Source of the DNA: Irpex lacteus
Taxonomy: Eukaryota > Basidiomycota > Agaricomycetes > Polyporales > Irpicaceae
Direction: 5' to 3'
Assembly: GCA_001986395.2 (NCBI GenBank)
Contig: MQVO02000002.1
Span: 1,054,001 to 1,118,000 of the forward strand
Length of the DNA stretch: 64,000 bases
The notes under the pieces are model-generated. The model saw nothing but the letters and a program-made list of their open reading frames with translations. It did no database searches and had not been told where the DNA came from. A program made the translations under genes and the position numbers. Positions 41,464 through 53,459 of this stretch are shown piece after piece; within the stretch, counting starts at the first letter, position 1; every line of letters begins with the position of its first letter.

Positions 41464-42607
41464 TCTATCTCACTATCTCGGCGTTTTTGGTTTTCATCTG
41501 TTAGGTGTGTTATCTGTTATGTCGTGGAATGAGATGACGTCCGAGTCCTCACGCTGACGTCGTCTTTTCAGGCTACCCACCTCTGGCTTTCGAGTTGTCG
41601 TTTTCTTGCATGCATGTTGTCTACCCACTTTTTTGTCGCAATCGTCATCACCGTCTCATACCATCCAATCCCGACTTAGACTGTGCGTCTGACCACTCGG
41701 TGAATCATCTCGTCATCCTTCATAACATTTATCAGGTGAGCTGTCTATTGATTCTGGGTTTGAGATGACGTCCTCACGCTGACGTCGTCTTTTCAGGCTA
41801 CCTGCCTCCATATATCCTCCTCTGTTCATCATCTCTGGCTCTCGTCTTGTGGCCTTCTCTCATGTTGTCTACTTGTTGTCTCTCCTCTTTCCACGTTGTC
41901 GCGTTTTCGCAATACACCATGCATCTCATTCCGCATTGATAGGAAACACGAACTGGGCTTCTTCGCCCAGAAACCCCGATCGAACTGCACATACTTTCGT
42001 AAGTAGAATGTGCGTCTGGCCACTCTGGCCACTGCTATGACATGAATGAGCAGCCTAGTAGCACTCACTATCGGGGTATTCGGTGAACCGTCCGTTTTCT
42101 GTTTCATCCATCTATCAGGTACGTCACCACTCCGTTGTGTCACGTTCTAGGACTAGGAATCTTCACGCTGACGCTGTCTCTATTAGGTTACCTACCAATC
42201 CTCATATATCCCCCTCTAGCTCTCGCGTTGTTGCGTACATGTTGTCTCTCCACTTTCCTGCAATCGCTATCTCACACACTAAGCCAACTCGACTTGATAG
42301 GATAGGGCAAGAGCCATGAGTTCAGTTGACAGTGCTTCCTCGCCCAAGAAGGCCTGAAATGAACTGATCTGGACGTGCATTGTACGCTCGCCTTCATATC
42401 AGTATCATATCCGCGTATGGATATGTGCGTCTTGCTACTGCTGCTGATAATGCGTAGGTTGCATGCACTCGGCGCACCGTATAGGCGTGTCCATAGCCCA
42501 ACTAGCTCTTAATCCTCACCCACTCTACGACTCCAAGCTAGTTGTTCCCTACTTATTGATTGTACTATCTCTGCAAGCTGAGCTACTTGACATCCAACTA
42601 TAATACG
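41464..42607 (+). repeat. Decayed tandem repeats upstream of the BTB gene
   Basis: Blocks recur in the same order. The block tcacgctgacgtcgtctttt plus caggctacc occurs near 41551 and 41770, and a diverged copy near 42162. gtgcgtctgaccactcgg-like blocks occur near 41682, 42010 and 42426. Blocks ending atc..tcag/gt(g/a) occur near 41730, 42115 and 42658, the last being the first exon/donor of the BTB gene. Spacing is about 220-400 bp. No ORF survives. It looks like serial duplication of the gene's 5' region followed by decay. Confidence 0.6.
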
Positions 42608-43702
42608 ATGAACTCGACCTATCGATACTCGTCGACGTCTACGAGTTACTCGCCCATCCTTCAGGTGAGCATCTTAATCGTTAATTGCGTTCAAGTTGCT
42701 TTCGAGCTAATGTATGCTATTGGGCATCTGTAAGGCTTCACCGCGGGTGTCAGTGCATGACTCTAGATCTTCTTCCCGCCATGGTAGTAGTAGTAGTCCG
42801 CACGAGCACGAAGAGTGGTTCATCGAGGACGAGATGATCATCTTCCTGGTACGCACCCACCTTCAAGTTCCATTTAGAAACCCGATGATAACTTCAACGT
42901 TTCTACGAAGGTGGAGAACTGCTACTTCAAGATACACAAGTACTTCCTCCAACGGGACTCACAAGTCTTCCGGGACCTATTCAGTTGTCCGTGTCCCCCA
43001 GGATCAGCGGAGCCCGAGGGGAAGACGAAGGAGACGGCTGTCGTCCTTCCTGGCGTGACGAAATACGAGATGAGCTGTTTGCTCAAATTTCTGTATCACG
43101 GGTACGTACACGCCTGCCCCCTTGATCTGCTCATTTATAGCTATATTCATGGACGACTCAGCATGTACGACAACCACACGACCTACCCCTGGCGCACCTC
43201 CGTCGCCGAATGGACCGCCCTGCTCTCCATCTCCACCCGCTACGCCTTCGACCGCATCCGCTCGCGCGCCATCGCCGCCCTCTCCCCCCTCTCTCCCACA
43301 TCCACCACTTCCTCCTACTCGACCGTCACGCAACTGCTCGACCCAGTCGACATGCTCGTCCTCGCCATCAAACACGACGTCCCGCAGTGGCTCGAGCCGG
43401 CGTACGTGGCGCTATGCATGCGCGAGCACCCGCTCGAGGAGGAGGAGGGGGAGAAGCTGGGCGTGGGGACGTGTGTAAGGCTGGCGAAGGCGAGGGAGAG
43501 GTATTGGAGGGAGCAGGCGGGGAGGTTGGAGGAGGATGTGAGGTTGGGGAGTAATACGGGCTCGAGGAGGTTTTCGGTGTTGTTGGGCCAGCCGCCGTGT
43601 CCGAAGCGGGCGAGGGCGACGCAGATTGTGCACGAGGTGTTTTGGCCGGCGGGGGCACCACCTGCTGCTGGTGTTAGTGAGGGTGGACCTATGCAGATCT
43701 GA
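42608..43702 (+). CDS. BTB/POZ domain protein
   Basis: Exons are 42608-42664, 42735-42848, 42911-43101 and 43162-43702 (300 residues, in phase). The BTB core runs FIEDEMIIFLVENCYFKIHKYFLQRDSQVFRDLF, with VVLPGVTKYEMSCLLKFLYHG in place of the usual LDDV..EDF..LL.FLY. After it come the WTALLSISTRYAFDRIRSRAI and DPVDMLVLAIKHDVPQWLEPAY segments typical of the large BTB family of Agaricomycetes. An acidic stretch (HPLEEEEGEKLG) and a helical tail follow. BTB domains dimerise and often bring targets to Cullin-3, but the role of this fungal group is unknown. The 5' flank contains degenerate repeats of the first-exon region. Confidence 0.85.
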
Positions 43703-44161
43703 GTGCTGAGATCTAGACATATGCGTGCCTCAAGGCGCGACGTGAACTCGTTGGGAAGAGCTTGGAATTCGCGAAGAGGCAATGGTAGACAGACGCGTGA
43801 TGAATAGACGGCTCTTGGGCTATATTTGTATGTAATGGTATCGTTGGTTTGTGTTCCGCTGTCTCACATGTCTGGATTCTATTGACCTTGTGACCGTTCT
43901 TCCAGAGACAATTTCACACGGACGCTACTTTACGCGGTATCGATGGTTCGCCTTCGGGTTGCTGGGCAAATGAAGCACGACATGTGTGTATTATAGACGG
44001 TTCTTATTCATTCGAAGGCTTGGGGTTGTACATTACAGAATACGATGCTAGACTTCTTATGGGTCTCGGGATACAATTACATGATTGAGTTGGTTTGTTG
44101 ATGATGATTGTGTTTGTGCCGCGGCGGCAATGCGATGAAGTCCTCGATTAATGACGATAAA
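43703..44161. other. Convergent intergenic region
   Basis: 459 bp between the ends of the BTB gene (plus) and the Stm1-like gene (minus); nothing coding seen. It presumably carries both polyadenylation regions. Confidence 0.4.
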
Positions 44162-44737
44162 TTAGTAGGGGCGGTTGGCAGTCTGCAGGTATCCAGTCAG
44201 TCGAGCACTTTGGCAGGATTCCGGTATCAAGCACTCACGTCAGCGTCGCTGGTAACAGAAACGACAGGCTCTGGGCCGTGGCTGGACACGGCCGACGAGG
44301 TACGGGCAATAGCGCCGAGGTCCACATCTGTGGGGAAAGCGGTCAGAACAGACACCGACTGAGAGACCCGCATACACGTACCTTGAGACTTCAGTGCTTT
44401 CTTGCGGTACTCGACCGCCTGAGTCTTCTCTTGTTCAGACACGGGAGGGGAGCTCTTGCTCTCGCGGCGAGGTTGTGGTGGTACATTGGCTAAGAGACGC
44501 GCCCGGTTAGATACACAATGGCGAACCGATGGATGAGAGTAGCATACCGCCTATCTTCTCGATATCTTGCTCCTCGTCGTATTCAGCCTCCTCCTCGATG
44601 TCGCGCTCGTCCTTGAGCGAGCCCCAGTTATGGAGTCCTGCGCCACCCTTTGGCGTGTGCTTGTCGATGCCAGTCTTGGACTCTGAGCGGTCCTTAAGCA
44701 TAGCACGAGGGGAAGTGGCGCGGGCGGTGCGGGTCAT
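44162..44737 (-). CDS. Small Stm1/HABP4-like RNA- or ribosome-binding protein
   Basis: Minus-strand exons 44548-44737, 44382-44489, 44239-44327 and 44162-44182 join in phase to 135 residues. The N-terminal part, RSESKTGIDKHTPKGGAGLHNWGSLKDE, has the RSGxxK....GG.G.HNWG pattern of the hyaluronan/mRNA-binding (HABP4, PAI-RBP1, Stm1) domain. Proteins of this family bind ribosomes or mRNA. An acidic helix (IEEEAEYDEEQDIEKI) and a Lys/Gln-rich helix with VEYRKKALKSQ follow, then a Ser/Val tail. It is much shorter than yeast Stm1, so it is a related small protein rather than an orthologue I can name. The final exon is only seven codons including the stop. Its start is divergent from the OCRL-like gene. 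Confidence 0.68.
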
Positions 44738-45330
44738 AGTGTTAAAGTATAGCTCGATGTCGTTGACGATGATGATGAAGGTTAGATGGAGAATGCAGAC
44801 GCGAGACTTGGCGGATTATATAGGAGTGCTGCGCTCCTCCGTAGCTCCTTGTGGGATTGGAGTCGCGTGATCTGTCGAAGCCGTGCATTGAGTTCATTTG
44901 TTGTTCCAGCCGTCTCCATTATGGTCTAGAAACGTCGCTTCTTACGCAACCAACCTGCCATCATCCCCGTCGTCGTGACTCGTCGTTCTCGAGCACGTTC
45001 TCTACGTTCCCGACCTCGCACACGACGACCAACACGATTTGTCTAGGTCTAGTCGCGTGCGGAGGGAGACTTGTCGGTCTGAGTCGGCCATAGCCGTGTG
45101 GCGTCATAGCTCTCATGACCTCCCGGCATTTGCCGCTTTCAGTTGCTTTGTGGCGTGGGAAACTATTCCCCGCACAGTCACGGTTGCGATCGCGATTCGT
45201 TTGACTTCCAACTTGAAGTCGTTTCTGGCAATGCGAAAGACTAAATCTAGAATCTCAAGTACGAACAGTAATTGTTAGTTCATATGCTTCGTTGACTTGC
45301 ACAGCTAATGGGTATATTTTTACCTAGAAT
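44738..45330. promoter_or_regulatory. Divergent upstream region, Stm1-like and OCRL-like genes
   Basis: 593 bp between two divergent starts with no gene of its own; expected to hold both promoters. Confidence 0.4.
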
Positions 45331-48300
45331 ATGACGGAAAATCCGGAGAACATTATCAAACGCCTCTTGCGTGACTCCGAAGACGTCAAGATTGCTCTAG
45401 AGACACATGTGCCGAATGAAGAGTTAGAAGCCGATGCTCAGTCTCCTGCTGGCCAAGGAATTAGCGATCAATTGGGAGAACCCATGCAACCAAAGACGCG
45501 AATAATTGCTGTTATCACTCACTTGGATAGCGCAACTGGCGATGAGCAAGCATGGTACGTGCGCACTATACTGTTGTGTCCATCACGCGAGAGCACGCAG
45601 TCCTCGAGTGCCAGTGGAGACGTTAAACCATGCTCCCACAAGTCCTCCGATGGGCGATGTAGTCTTTCACATTTGCAGCCGCGACGAGCATGTGCACTCT
45701 TCTTGAGGTGGAGAGCACTATCGTGTCTCATATATCGCTAGGGGGTGGACGTTGATAAGGTAAGAGTGATAGGTATGCGCTGCACGGCCTTCCTTTACTG
45801 AACATGCGTCAATTTTAGTGGCCTTCTCCTCTTATCTATACATACTCAAATGACGCTGGAGCAAACACTGTCGTTGATCCATTGGCACTTGGATCAATAA
45901 GCGACTCGGGTTCTCATGTTGTAGTGCGCACTGCGTCATATTATGACATGCGCCATCGCTTTCCGGCCCATAGTACTGTTCCCCGATACACTTACTGACG
46001 CTCTCCCTAATAGTCTATTTTGCTTTAGACCTAAAGAATCAGCTTCAACGTATTTGGTCGAGCATATTTTCCCGATTCTGGATGGTTTTTCAATTTCCAT
46101 GGCCCAACCGCGGCGCCAGACGATAGATCTCAGCTCACGTTCGCCCGTGACCGCCATACCCGAACCCAGATCAGGTAAGGTTGCTCCAGGAAACGGCGTC
46201 GAGTATTCACACATACTGATTACTCTTTCTTTTGATCGCTCAGAACTAACGCTGACCATTAATCCTGGATACGATCCCGCGAGGGAGCCTCTTGTTCTGC
46301 TGACACAAGACATACATCGCCTCAGATCTGTCCTAGCAGAGTGCAAGCGTCTTCGTGATATAGCTAGTTTGTCGATGGCTACTTCCTTGAACGAATTGCC
46401 ACAACCTAATATACCCCGGTCTATAGTTGCCAATATGGAGCCTGAAACGCAACCTGCCTATACATGGGCATTACCTTACGAGTCTCGTCCAAACGCCAGC
46501 ATACGTACGTCATCCCTTTACCCACAAAATTAATGAGCTAGAACTTAGATCTCTTACGCCGATATGCCCACACTCAGTGTCACCAGTTCCACAAGACCTC
46601 AGGCACGCCCACCGACCCCTACACGAGCTCCTCTCCGCCGCGTCTGCTGGATCGAGCACCCCTGCAAGCGATGCATACGACATATCGGTTATACGCGAAG
46701 ATTGGATCAGATCCCAAGTCCGGTCAAAGTGCTGTGCTCTCGCTTCAGACGGGCAACAAACGTCGTTAAGGTTAGCATTTACCCTGCTGTACGCCCGGGC
46801 CCCCGATATACCCAGGCCGTCGCGTTAGAAAAGCTTGCACTGACACCACCATCACCATGCCACCGTGCACGTTCTGCCTAATCCGTCTCCCGCTAGAGTG
46901 CGCATTGGAACGTTCAACGTTAACGGCAAGCTACCCTCGCAGGACCTCGCCATGTGGGTCCAAGGACAAATCTCTGGCGCGTCTAATCCGAAGGGCCCGC
47001 AGTATATCCCACCTCTGCCAGATGTGTCGCCGTTCAAGGTCGAAGATCCCACATCCAGCCCACTCGATAGAGCAGTCTCGGATTTGGCCGTCGCTGATAA
47101 GAATGATGCCTCCAGCTTAAAAGAATCTATTCACACGTCCGTCTCTCATGCCTCTGACAGTACTCTCGTTCAACACGGACCAGAGACGACTGCGCAAAAG
47201 GGTCCCGATGCTGCCCTCGAACAAAGCGAACCAGACGGAGTCGACAAGTCTGCGAACATTATGCAGGGTGATCCGGACGTCATCGTTCTAGGGTTCCAGG
47301 AACTGGATCTATCGACTGGGGCGTTGTTGTACTCGACAGAGACGACGAGAGAAGATGCGTGGTTTTCGGCTGCCATGGCTGGGCTGGGGGAGAAAGCAGA
47401 GCACTACGAAAAAGTGAGTTTTATATACGTGCTGAGCTGACAGATCAAGTAGCTGAATGTTTTGGCCATTAGCTTGCGTCCAAGCAGCTTGTTGGAATGC
47501 TCTTACTCATCATCGTCAAGCGCAGCCTCAGAGGGTCCTTCGGCCAAATGCAAGCAACCTCCGTGGGAGCCGGGATCATGGGGCTCATGGTGAGCTCGTA
47601 TCTCCTTACGTCGGGCTATCCTGTACTGAAAATATTCCCCTGCGTTTGGTCAGGGTAACAAAGGAGGCACCGCGCTCCGACTGGTCTTTACACCGGAACC
47701 TACTCCACAAGTCTCGTCGCCCCGTCCCATTGTACTCACATTCGTCAACGCGCACTTGGCCGCGTTCGACGAAATGTACGACAAGCGAAACGCTGACTTT
47801 CACGATTTGTCGAAGCGGTTAACCTTTGACTCGACTTTGCCTTTGGGTGACTACGACGATCAGGGCGCTGCGCCTGGGTTGCGCTCAGTTCCGTTGAATA
47901 TTTATCAGTCCGATGCACTATTTTGGCTGGGCGGTACGTACCACAACAGGATACGTAACTCGTGCTGTGCTTGTACTCATTGTTCATAGATCTTAATTAT
48001 AGAGTAAATCTTCCTGACTCTGATGTCCGTACGCTTCTCTCACAGGAACGGGACCGGGCCTCGAACATCTCCGAACTCTTGCGGTACGACCAGGTGAGTC
48101 GAGTCCTAGTTTGTCGCCGTTACGAGAAGAACGGCTCATAAACTGTGCAGTTGAACACCGCAATGAGAACACGTTCGGCATTCACAAACTTTACAGAATA
48201 TCCGATCACACACTTGCCGTTCGTATGGTTCATGAAGTACCATCACACGTGTGGTCAACTAACTCGCCACTTGTGGCTTTTAGATCCTACCGCTACGGCG

Positions 48301-50236
48301 CAGGCCTTCTAGCTGATAGCCTTGGTTATGACCTGAAGTGGGTACAGCGTTTCGCTCAACAGATGGTTATAGCCCCGTCTCACGGAGTTGCTATTGACGC
48401 ACTATTTGCGCAGACGTAAACCGGCCTGGACGGACCGTATTCTGCACATGTGCTCGTACGCCGCCTACGTGAAACAGCTCAGCTACGGGTCTCACACGGC
48501 AGTCTCCATGAGCGACCATAAACCAGTCTCTGCGGATTTTAATGTCCATGTACGTTCAGAATCGCCGTCGTGGGAGGGCGCCCGGTGTTTGAACCATCCT
48601 TTCTTCGTTCTTCTACCGCACAGATGCCTGTGGCTGACTCTCCCACACTGGAGGAACATGTGCATGGTTTGTGGAAAGACGTGGCTAATATCGAGCAGGC
48701 GGATTTGGCACCGCAACTTGCAGTCGAGCCGTCTATCATAGAATTCGGGAAGATCGGGTTTGTGTTTTCATCGTTGCCAGGATCTTGAGCGCCGCGACTG
48801 AAATATTGGCGCAGGTACAAGCGGCCAGATAGGAGAGTATTGCGAGTTGCAAATACAGGAAAGGTAATTACAGAACCTGAATATGGTAGTTGTTGTCTTT
48901 TGAACTCAGTTCTTTAGATCGCCTCGACATTCCGATTTATATCGCTAGATTCGGGTGGCGATATCCGTGAGTTGTTTCGTACAGACCGTGACGCCAGACG
49001 CTGATAGGCGTGGAGATCCACGCTGGTTACGTGTCGAGCCCATTGCGGTATGTGTCTGCTCTTACACCGAGCTGCCCTTCTAAGTGATGCTGTATACTTA
49101 GGCTTTGGTCCCCGCCGGCGAACATGTGGATGTCATATTGTCCGTAGATATCCGCAACCCAGAGGCGGCGGTGCTGAATCGCGAAGATGCGCAGCTTGAC
49201 TGCCTATTGATCCTGCACACGTCTTTGGGGAAAGATCACTTCGTGGCCGTTAGTGGAATTTGGGGTAAGCTCTGGCAGTCCTATCGCAGCACTCTCCGTT
49301 CTCATCGTGTTTCATTTGCGTTTGCTGTCGCAACCGGTACAGAACGGACATGTTTTGCAACCAGCCTGCAACGCCTAGTTCGTATGACAGATCCCGTCAG
49401 GTCTGTCAAGAAACTTAAACTTGTACCGGAAAATCAAGCGGCAACGTCGCCCAAAGAGCTCACGCGTCTAGTGGGTTGGCTAATGAGCCATGCAGGCGAT
49501 GTGGTATGTCACAGTCGCGCGCATAGAGCTCATTCGAATGACCGGTTGCGTATAGGACGACCTCTTTGTCCTTCCGGGAGATCCCGCTGTGGTGACGGCC
49601 TTTAGAGAGGTTAGTTGGTAGGTTAAACAAGGAAATGCGCGGCTAAACATATAAATCTCATAGGGTTTAGATAATGGGACAGACCTACCTATACCGTCAG
49701 CTCATGAAAACGTCGTGCACAGCTTAAGTGCTGCACAATGCCTGCTTCAATTCCTGGAATCGTTACCCGACACGCTGGCTCCAACGTCGCTGCAATCACG
49801 ATGCGCGAGCATATCAACCAGGGACGAGGCCTTCGAGGTATGCTGCATTCTTTTTGAACCTTCGCATGTAATTCTGCATGACTAACTTTATTTTCACTCA
49901 TCAAGTTGCTCAATGAATTCTCGAGCGTCTCCGTCAACGTGGGCAAGCTCTATGTTTAACTCACATCTGCGGGACTGACGTACACACGCCAGGTCTGGAT
50001 TGCCGTAACATCATTCCTGCACTTCATTTGCCAACAGAAGACTTCTATTGACACCGCACTTCGGGCAGAGAGATTAGGTGCGCGGAAAATTGAATGTATC
50101 CGGCATGTGCACTGCTGATCATCATCACCCTTCAGCTGCCATTTTCGCTCCTGTATTTTTTGAGCTCGGCAATCTTGGCTCCCCTACAGCATCCATAGTG
50201 GGCTTGAGGAGATTTGTGCGATCGTTTATCGAATGA
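45331..50236 (+). CDS. OCRL/INPP5B-like inositol polyphosphate 5-phosphatase with ASH and RhoGAP-like domains
   Basis: Multi-exon gene from ATG 45331 to TGA 50236. Clear exons are 46897-47413, 47473-47589, 47654-47933, 47990-48093, 48151-48218, 48284-48337, 48414-48549, 48624-48757, 48815-48863, then 49102-49264 and later pieces. Exons between 45555 and 46896, and one junction near 48970-49010, are unresolved. The catalytic domain has IGTFNVNGKLPSQDL, DVIVLGFQELDLS, GNKGGTALRL, FVNAHLAAF, WLGDLNYRVN, KPAWTDRIL and SMSDHKPVSADF. An ASH domain follows (IIEFGKIGYKRPDRRVLRVANTGK, WLRVEPIAALVPAGE). The last part is RhoGAP-like (DDLFVLPGDPAVVTAFRE, LLNEFSS, ERLAAIFAPVFF) and lacks the catalytic Arg. 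It would remove the 5-phosphate of PI(4,5)P2 on endosome or Golgi membranes. Confidence 0.88.
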
Positions 50237-53200
50237 TTTATCACTCTTCGTACAGTTCCCTGCCAGATGCTGTTGTTATACGATAATTATAGGCGTGTAT
50301 TAAATTATAGGAGCCGATGCTATCTGGATACAATGCGAAACGAAACACGCATATAAATACACGACGGTGGTCAGAAACGCAGGTAAGAGAGGACGAAACC
50401 CGGGAATGGACTGTGAAATAAACCGGATGGGCTGTGTATTATCGAAGTGATACTTGGCAGGGATGGCACCATCAATTTAGGACTTGGGCCTGTAGAAATC
50501 ATGGAAGTTAACATCGAAATGAAAGTGACAGAGTGGCAGTACTCACACTGGGACATAGGAACAAGGAAGAGATCTGCGGTTGCAGTTGGAACAAGACGGC
50601 CTGAGCCCATCACACTTCAGTTTGCGGCCTATATTCATGATGAGCACTTTTCGACAACAGTGACCTAAATGTGAGTCACCTCTACAAAATTGGCATGCCA
50701 TGGGAGTGCGTCGGGGAGTACGAGGGATCTCATCTTCAGAACTCTCATGATCTTGGCCTTGTTGACCTGCTGTCTGCTGTGTTCAATAGCTTCAGTGTAT
50801 GGCTGGTGTCTATAACGAGCTTCGGACTAACCTGTTCTGTGGTGCTCATAGTTACCGTTTGTGGATGGAAGGACGGATTGAATGTGAGAGAAGTGTGTAG
50901 AATATGCCAGTACCCAGGTCAAGACACCGCTATTTTATACTGTCCTTTCAAGACCGCCGACCTCTGGTACGCGCCTTCTGTCGAGCTCACACAAAACATG
51001 TCGTAATACCACTGGAAGTCGCCGGACAAAATGCAGGCGACACGTCGACCATCGGAGCACCGCATTAGTATCGACGTAGTTGAGACTTGTCCCGAATCGT
51101 GTGCTACAGCGGGCGCGTTGTGTCTGGAATCCGTGTCGCGCCTGCATAGCGTGGTTGTAACTTAGAAGCCCATTAAAGAGCTTCAGCTATTACGCGGAGC
51201 TTTCGGAATGTCAAATTCGAACTGATGACTTCGAAACTCCCGCTGGAGGTCTAACAGCCCTCCGGCGAACATGTTGTGTCCGTACGTTAAAGGCATGTGT
51301 TGAGGATGGGGACATGACGACTTTGCATGACGGACAAGCAGCAGCCCACCGGCACACGCCCACAGCGTCATTACAACGCCTACACTGGATTGTTCGGGCG
51401 GCTCGGCCAGAAATCCGAAAGTAACTCGGAGAATCTGAAATAACATTGCACATGGCTAAAAACTAGGAACATTCAGGTGTGATTAAATGACGCACCGTGA
51501 AGCTCTAGGCCTACGTGCTCTACACCATTGCATGAGATGTCAGGTTGCCGGTCAGAATGACTACCTAAGTCACCTTTGTACTGGTTCGTATGGCCTGTCT
51601 TCTATGAAGTAATTTATTTGATAACTCTCTGGTGGAGTGCACTAATGTTGATAAACCGCGGATATACTGTGGTCTAAATCGTCAACATACGTTAGTGTGA
51701 CCAAAGTATATGGGAGTAGGCAGGAATCACGTACATCCATCAAATGATAAAAATGAAATGTATCTTCACCCAGCCCTATCAAGGGTCTACTACCCCAATA
51801 TGAGGACAGTTACGGCTCACAGCTCCTATACAGAATCAGTCACTGATCGGGGTTACGACATCAGTACAGAGTAAGAAGTTTGTCTAACATGAGTTACGGT
51901 GAGACTGGATGAAGTGGCCAAAGGTAATGGTACTCAGTCGTTGCTTGAGTAAATCTACTTTCGTCACAGGTCTTGATCAGCGACCGTATTCTTGGTATGG
52001 ATAATATGAGGCACTGCCGTCAGAGAGAAGGAAACGTGACGAAAATGTAAGCATCTTGTAAAACATTTGTCACGAGAAAGGTTTGAGTCGCTCTCATGAC
52101 TTCTCATGACTGTCCGCCGTAGTGTTCCGTGCTTGTTCGCGGACCCGCTGGAATCAGTTTTGGTCAAGGTTTCTGAATAGGCTGACTCACCGCACAGACC
52201 TAGATCGATCGTTGGCCAGTCACCCAGTACAAGAACACGTGCATAACGCCGAGAGGCTATTCGCGTGAGAGCAAGCTGTCAAGATTAAAAGACAGAATCA
52301 GTGAGATATGTTATAAATAAGGGCTTGAAGTAATGCACAGTTGCATAACCTCCTTATAGTCGTAAACGGGAACTACCGAGTAACAAAAGGATTTGAGGTT
52401 GCTGGGAGCGGGCTACTGGTCAAGTTCAAGTTCCCTGGTTGGTCGCTCATAGACGCTCGATGCACTGGCGCGGCGGCATCTGCCGCAATTGATTCTCACG
52501 ATAATATTTCCCGAAAAGGCTAAAAACGTGTCACTACGCCGAGTCGGCCCATCGCATTGGTGGGGCTGGACCTCATCTTGAAGTCATAAATTGGGTGTAT
52601 TGAAGATTTTTAATGAGTTAGTATATACCGTGTAATTTTCCGATCTACAGCTCCCACATACCCAGAGCGTAGAAGCGAGTCTGCGTGCCAGCATCTGAAA
52701 GACGCATGCAGCAGAAGTGTTTTGAAAAGTGGCGGTGCCATCTTCTATCCAGTAGCTTAATTTTTAAAATTATAGTCCAGTCGTGATTTGCTCAGACTTG
52801 AACCTTTTTACGACGTTCTACGTCGCATCAGTATCGGTAGCTTTTGTTGCATTCTAGTAAACTCTGCCTGATGGCCGTGACCGCATTCATGCAAACGCTC
52901 TGGTCGCCTTGTGACGCATCGTTTGTGCAATTTTGCAGCAAATTCCACGAAACACCTCGCTAGCTAAAACAAGCTCTATGGAAGATGCTGTGCAATGCTC
53001 TTGGCCTGCCACAGTGCCTCAGTCATGCACCTTCCGAACCATAAAATCTACAAACGAGAATTAGAAATTGACGTCATTCTCGGACTTACAAATCATGACT
53101 CTCTGACCGAGGGGAACAAAATCTTCACCTTAGAAGGAAACAACAGCGACACGCACAGTGGCAAGAGGCGTTACGAGTCTCTGTTACCGTGAATGGCTTG

Positions 53201-53459
53201 TGCAGCACAGTCATGAGGTTCATATGAGTGACCAGCCAGAAGGTGGGGACATCTTACTGATGCTCTTCCGCCCGGGACGGAGTAGAGTAATTTTGTGCAG
53301 ACAATACCCAGTACTTATGTGCACAATGACAGCACCGAGGTCGGAGAGAGGATGAACTCACTCGTTTCAGGCTGTATCCGGGATAGTATTTTATCGATAA
53401 ATTCATACAAGACGTAGTAGTATACAACTCATTAGTTTTGATGACCCGTTATCGGTACT
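50237..53459. other. 3.2 kb region without a convincing gene
   Basis: Only short frames occur on either strand and none shows a domain, consistent splice sites or coding composition. The best of them is listed separately. The region is somewhat AT-rich compared with flanking genes. It may be degenerate mobile DNA or contain non-coding RNAs that cannot be recognised here. Confidence 0.45.
51183..51446 (-). CDS. Possible small membrane protein (doubtful)
   Basis: An 87-codon minus-strand frame (track start) has one plausible membrane segment (VGVVMTLWACAGGLLLV) followed by a polar tail that reads like real protein (FAGGLLDLQREFRSHQFEFDIP). There is no homology I recognise, and upstream exons could not be joined. 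It is the only frame in this gene-poor stretch with protein-like composition. It may be chance. Confidence 0.22.
   Translation of the reverse strand: MLFQILRVTFGFLAEPPEQSSVGVVMTLWACAGGLLLVRHAKSSCPHPQHMPLTYGHNMFAGGLLDLQREFRSHQFEFDIPKAPRNS

Noticed and set aside
42714..43058. 114-codon frame through the BTB exons
   Set aside because: It reads through introns; the spliced frame gives a continuous BTB domain.
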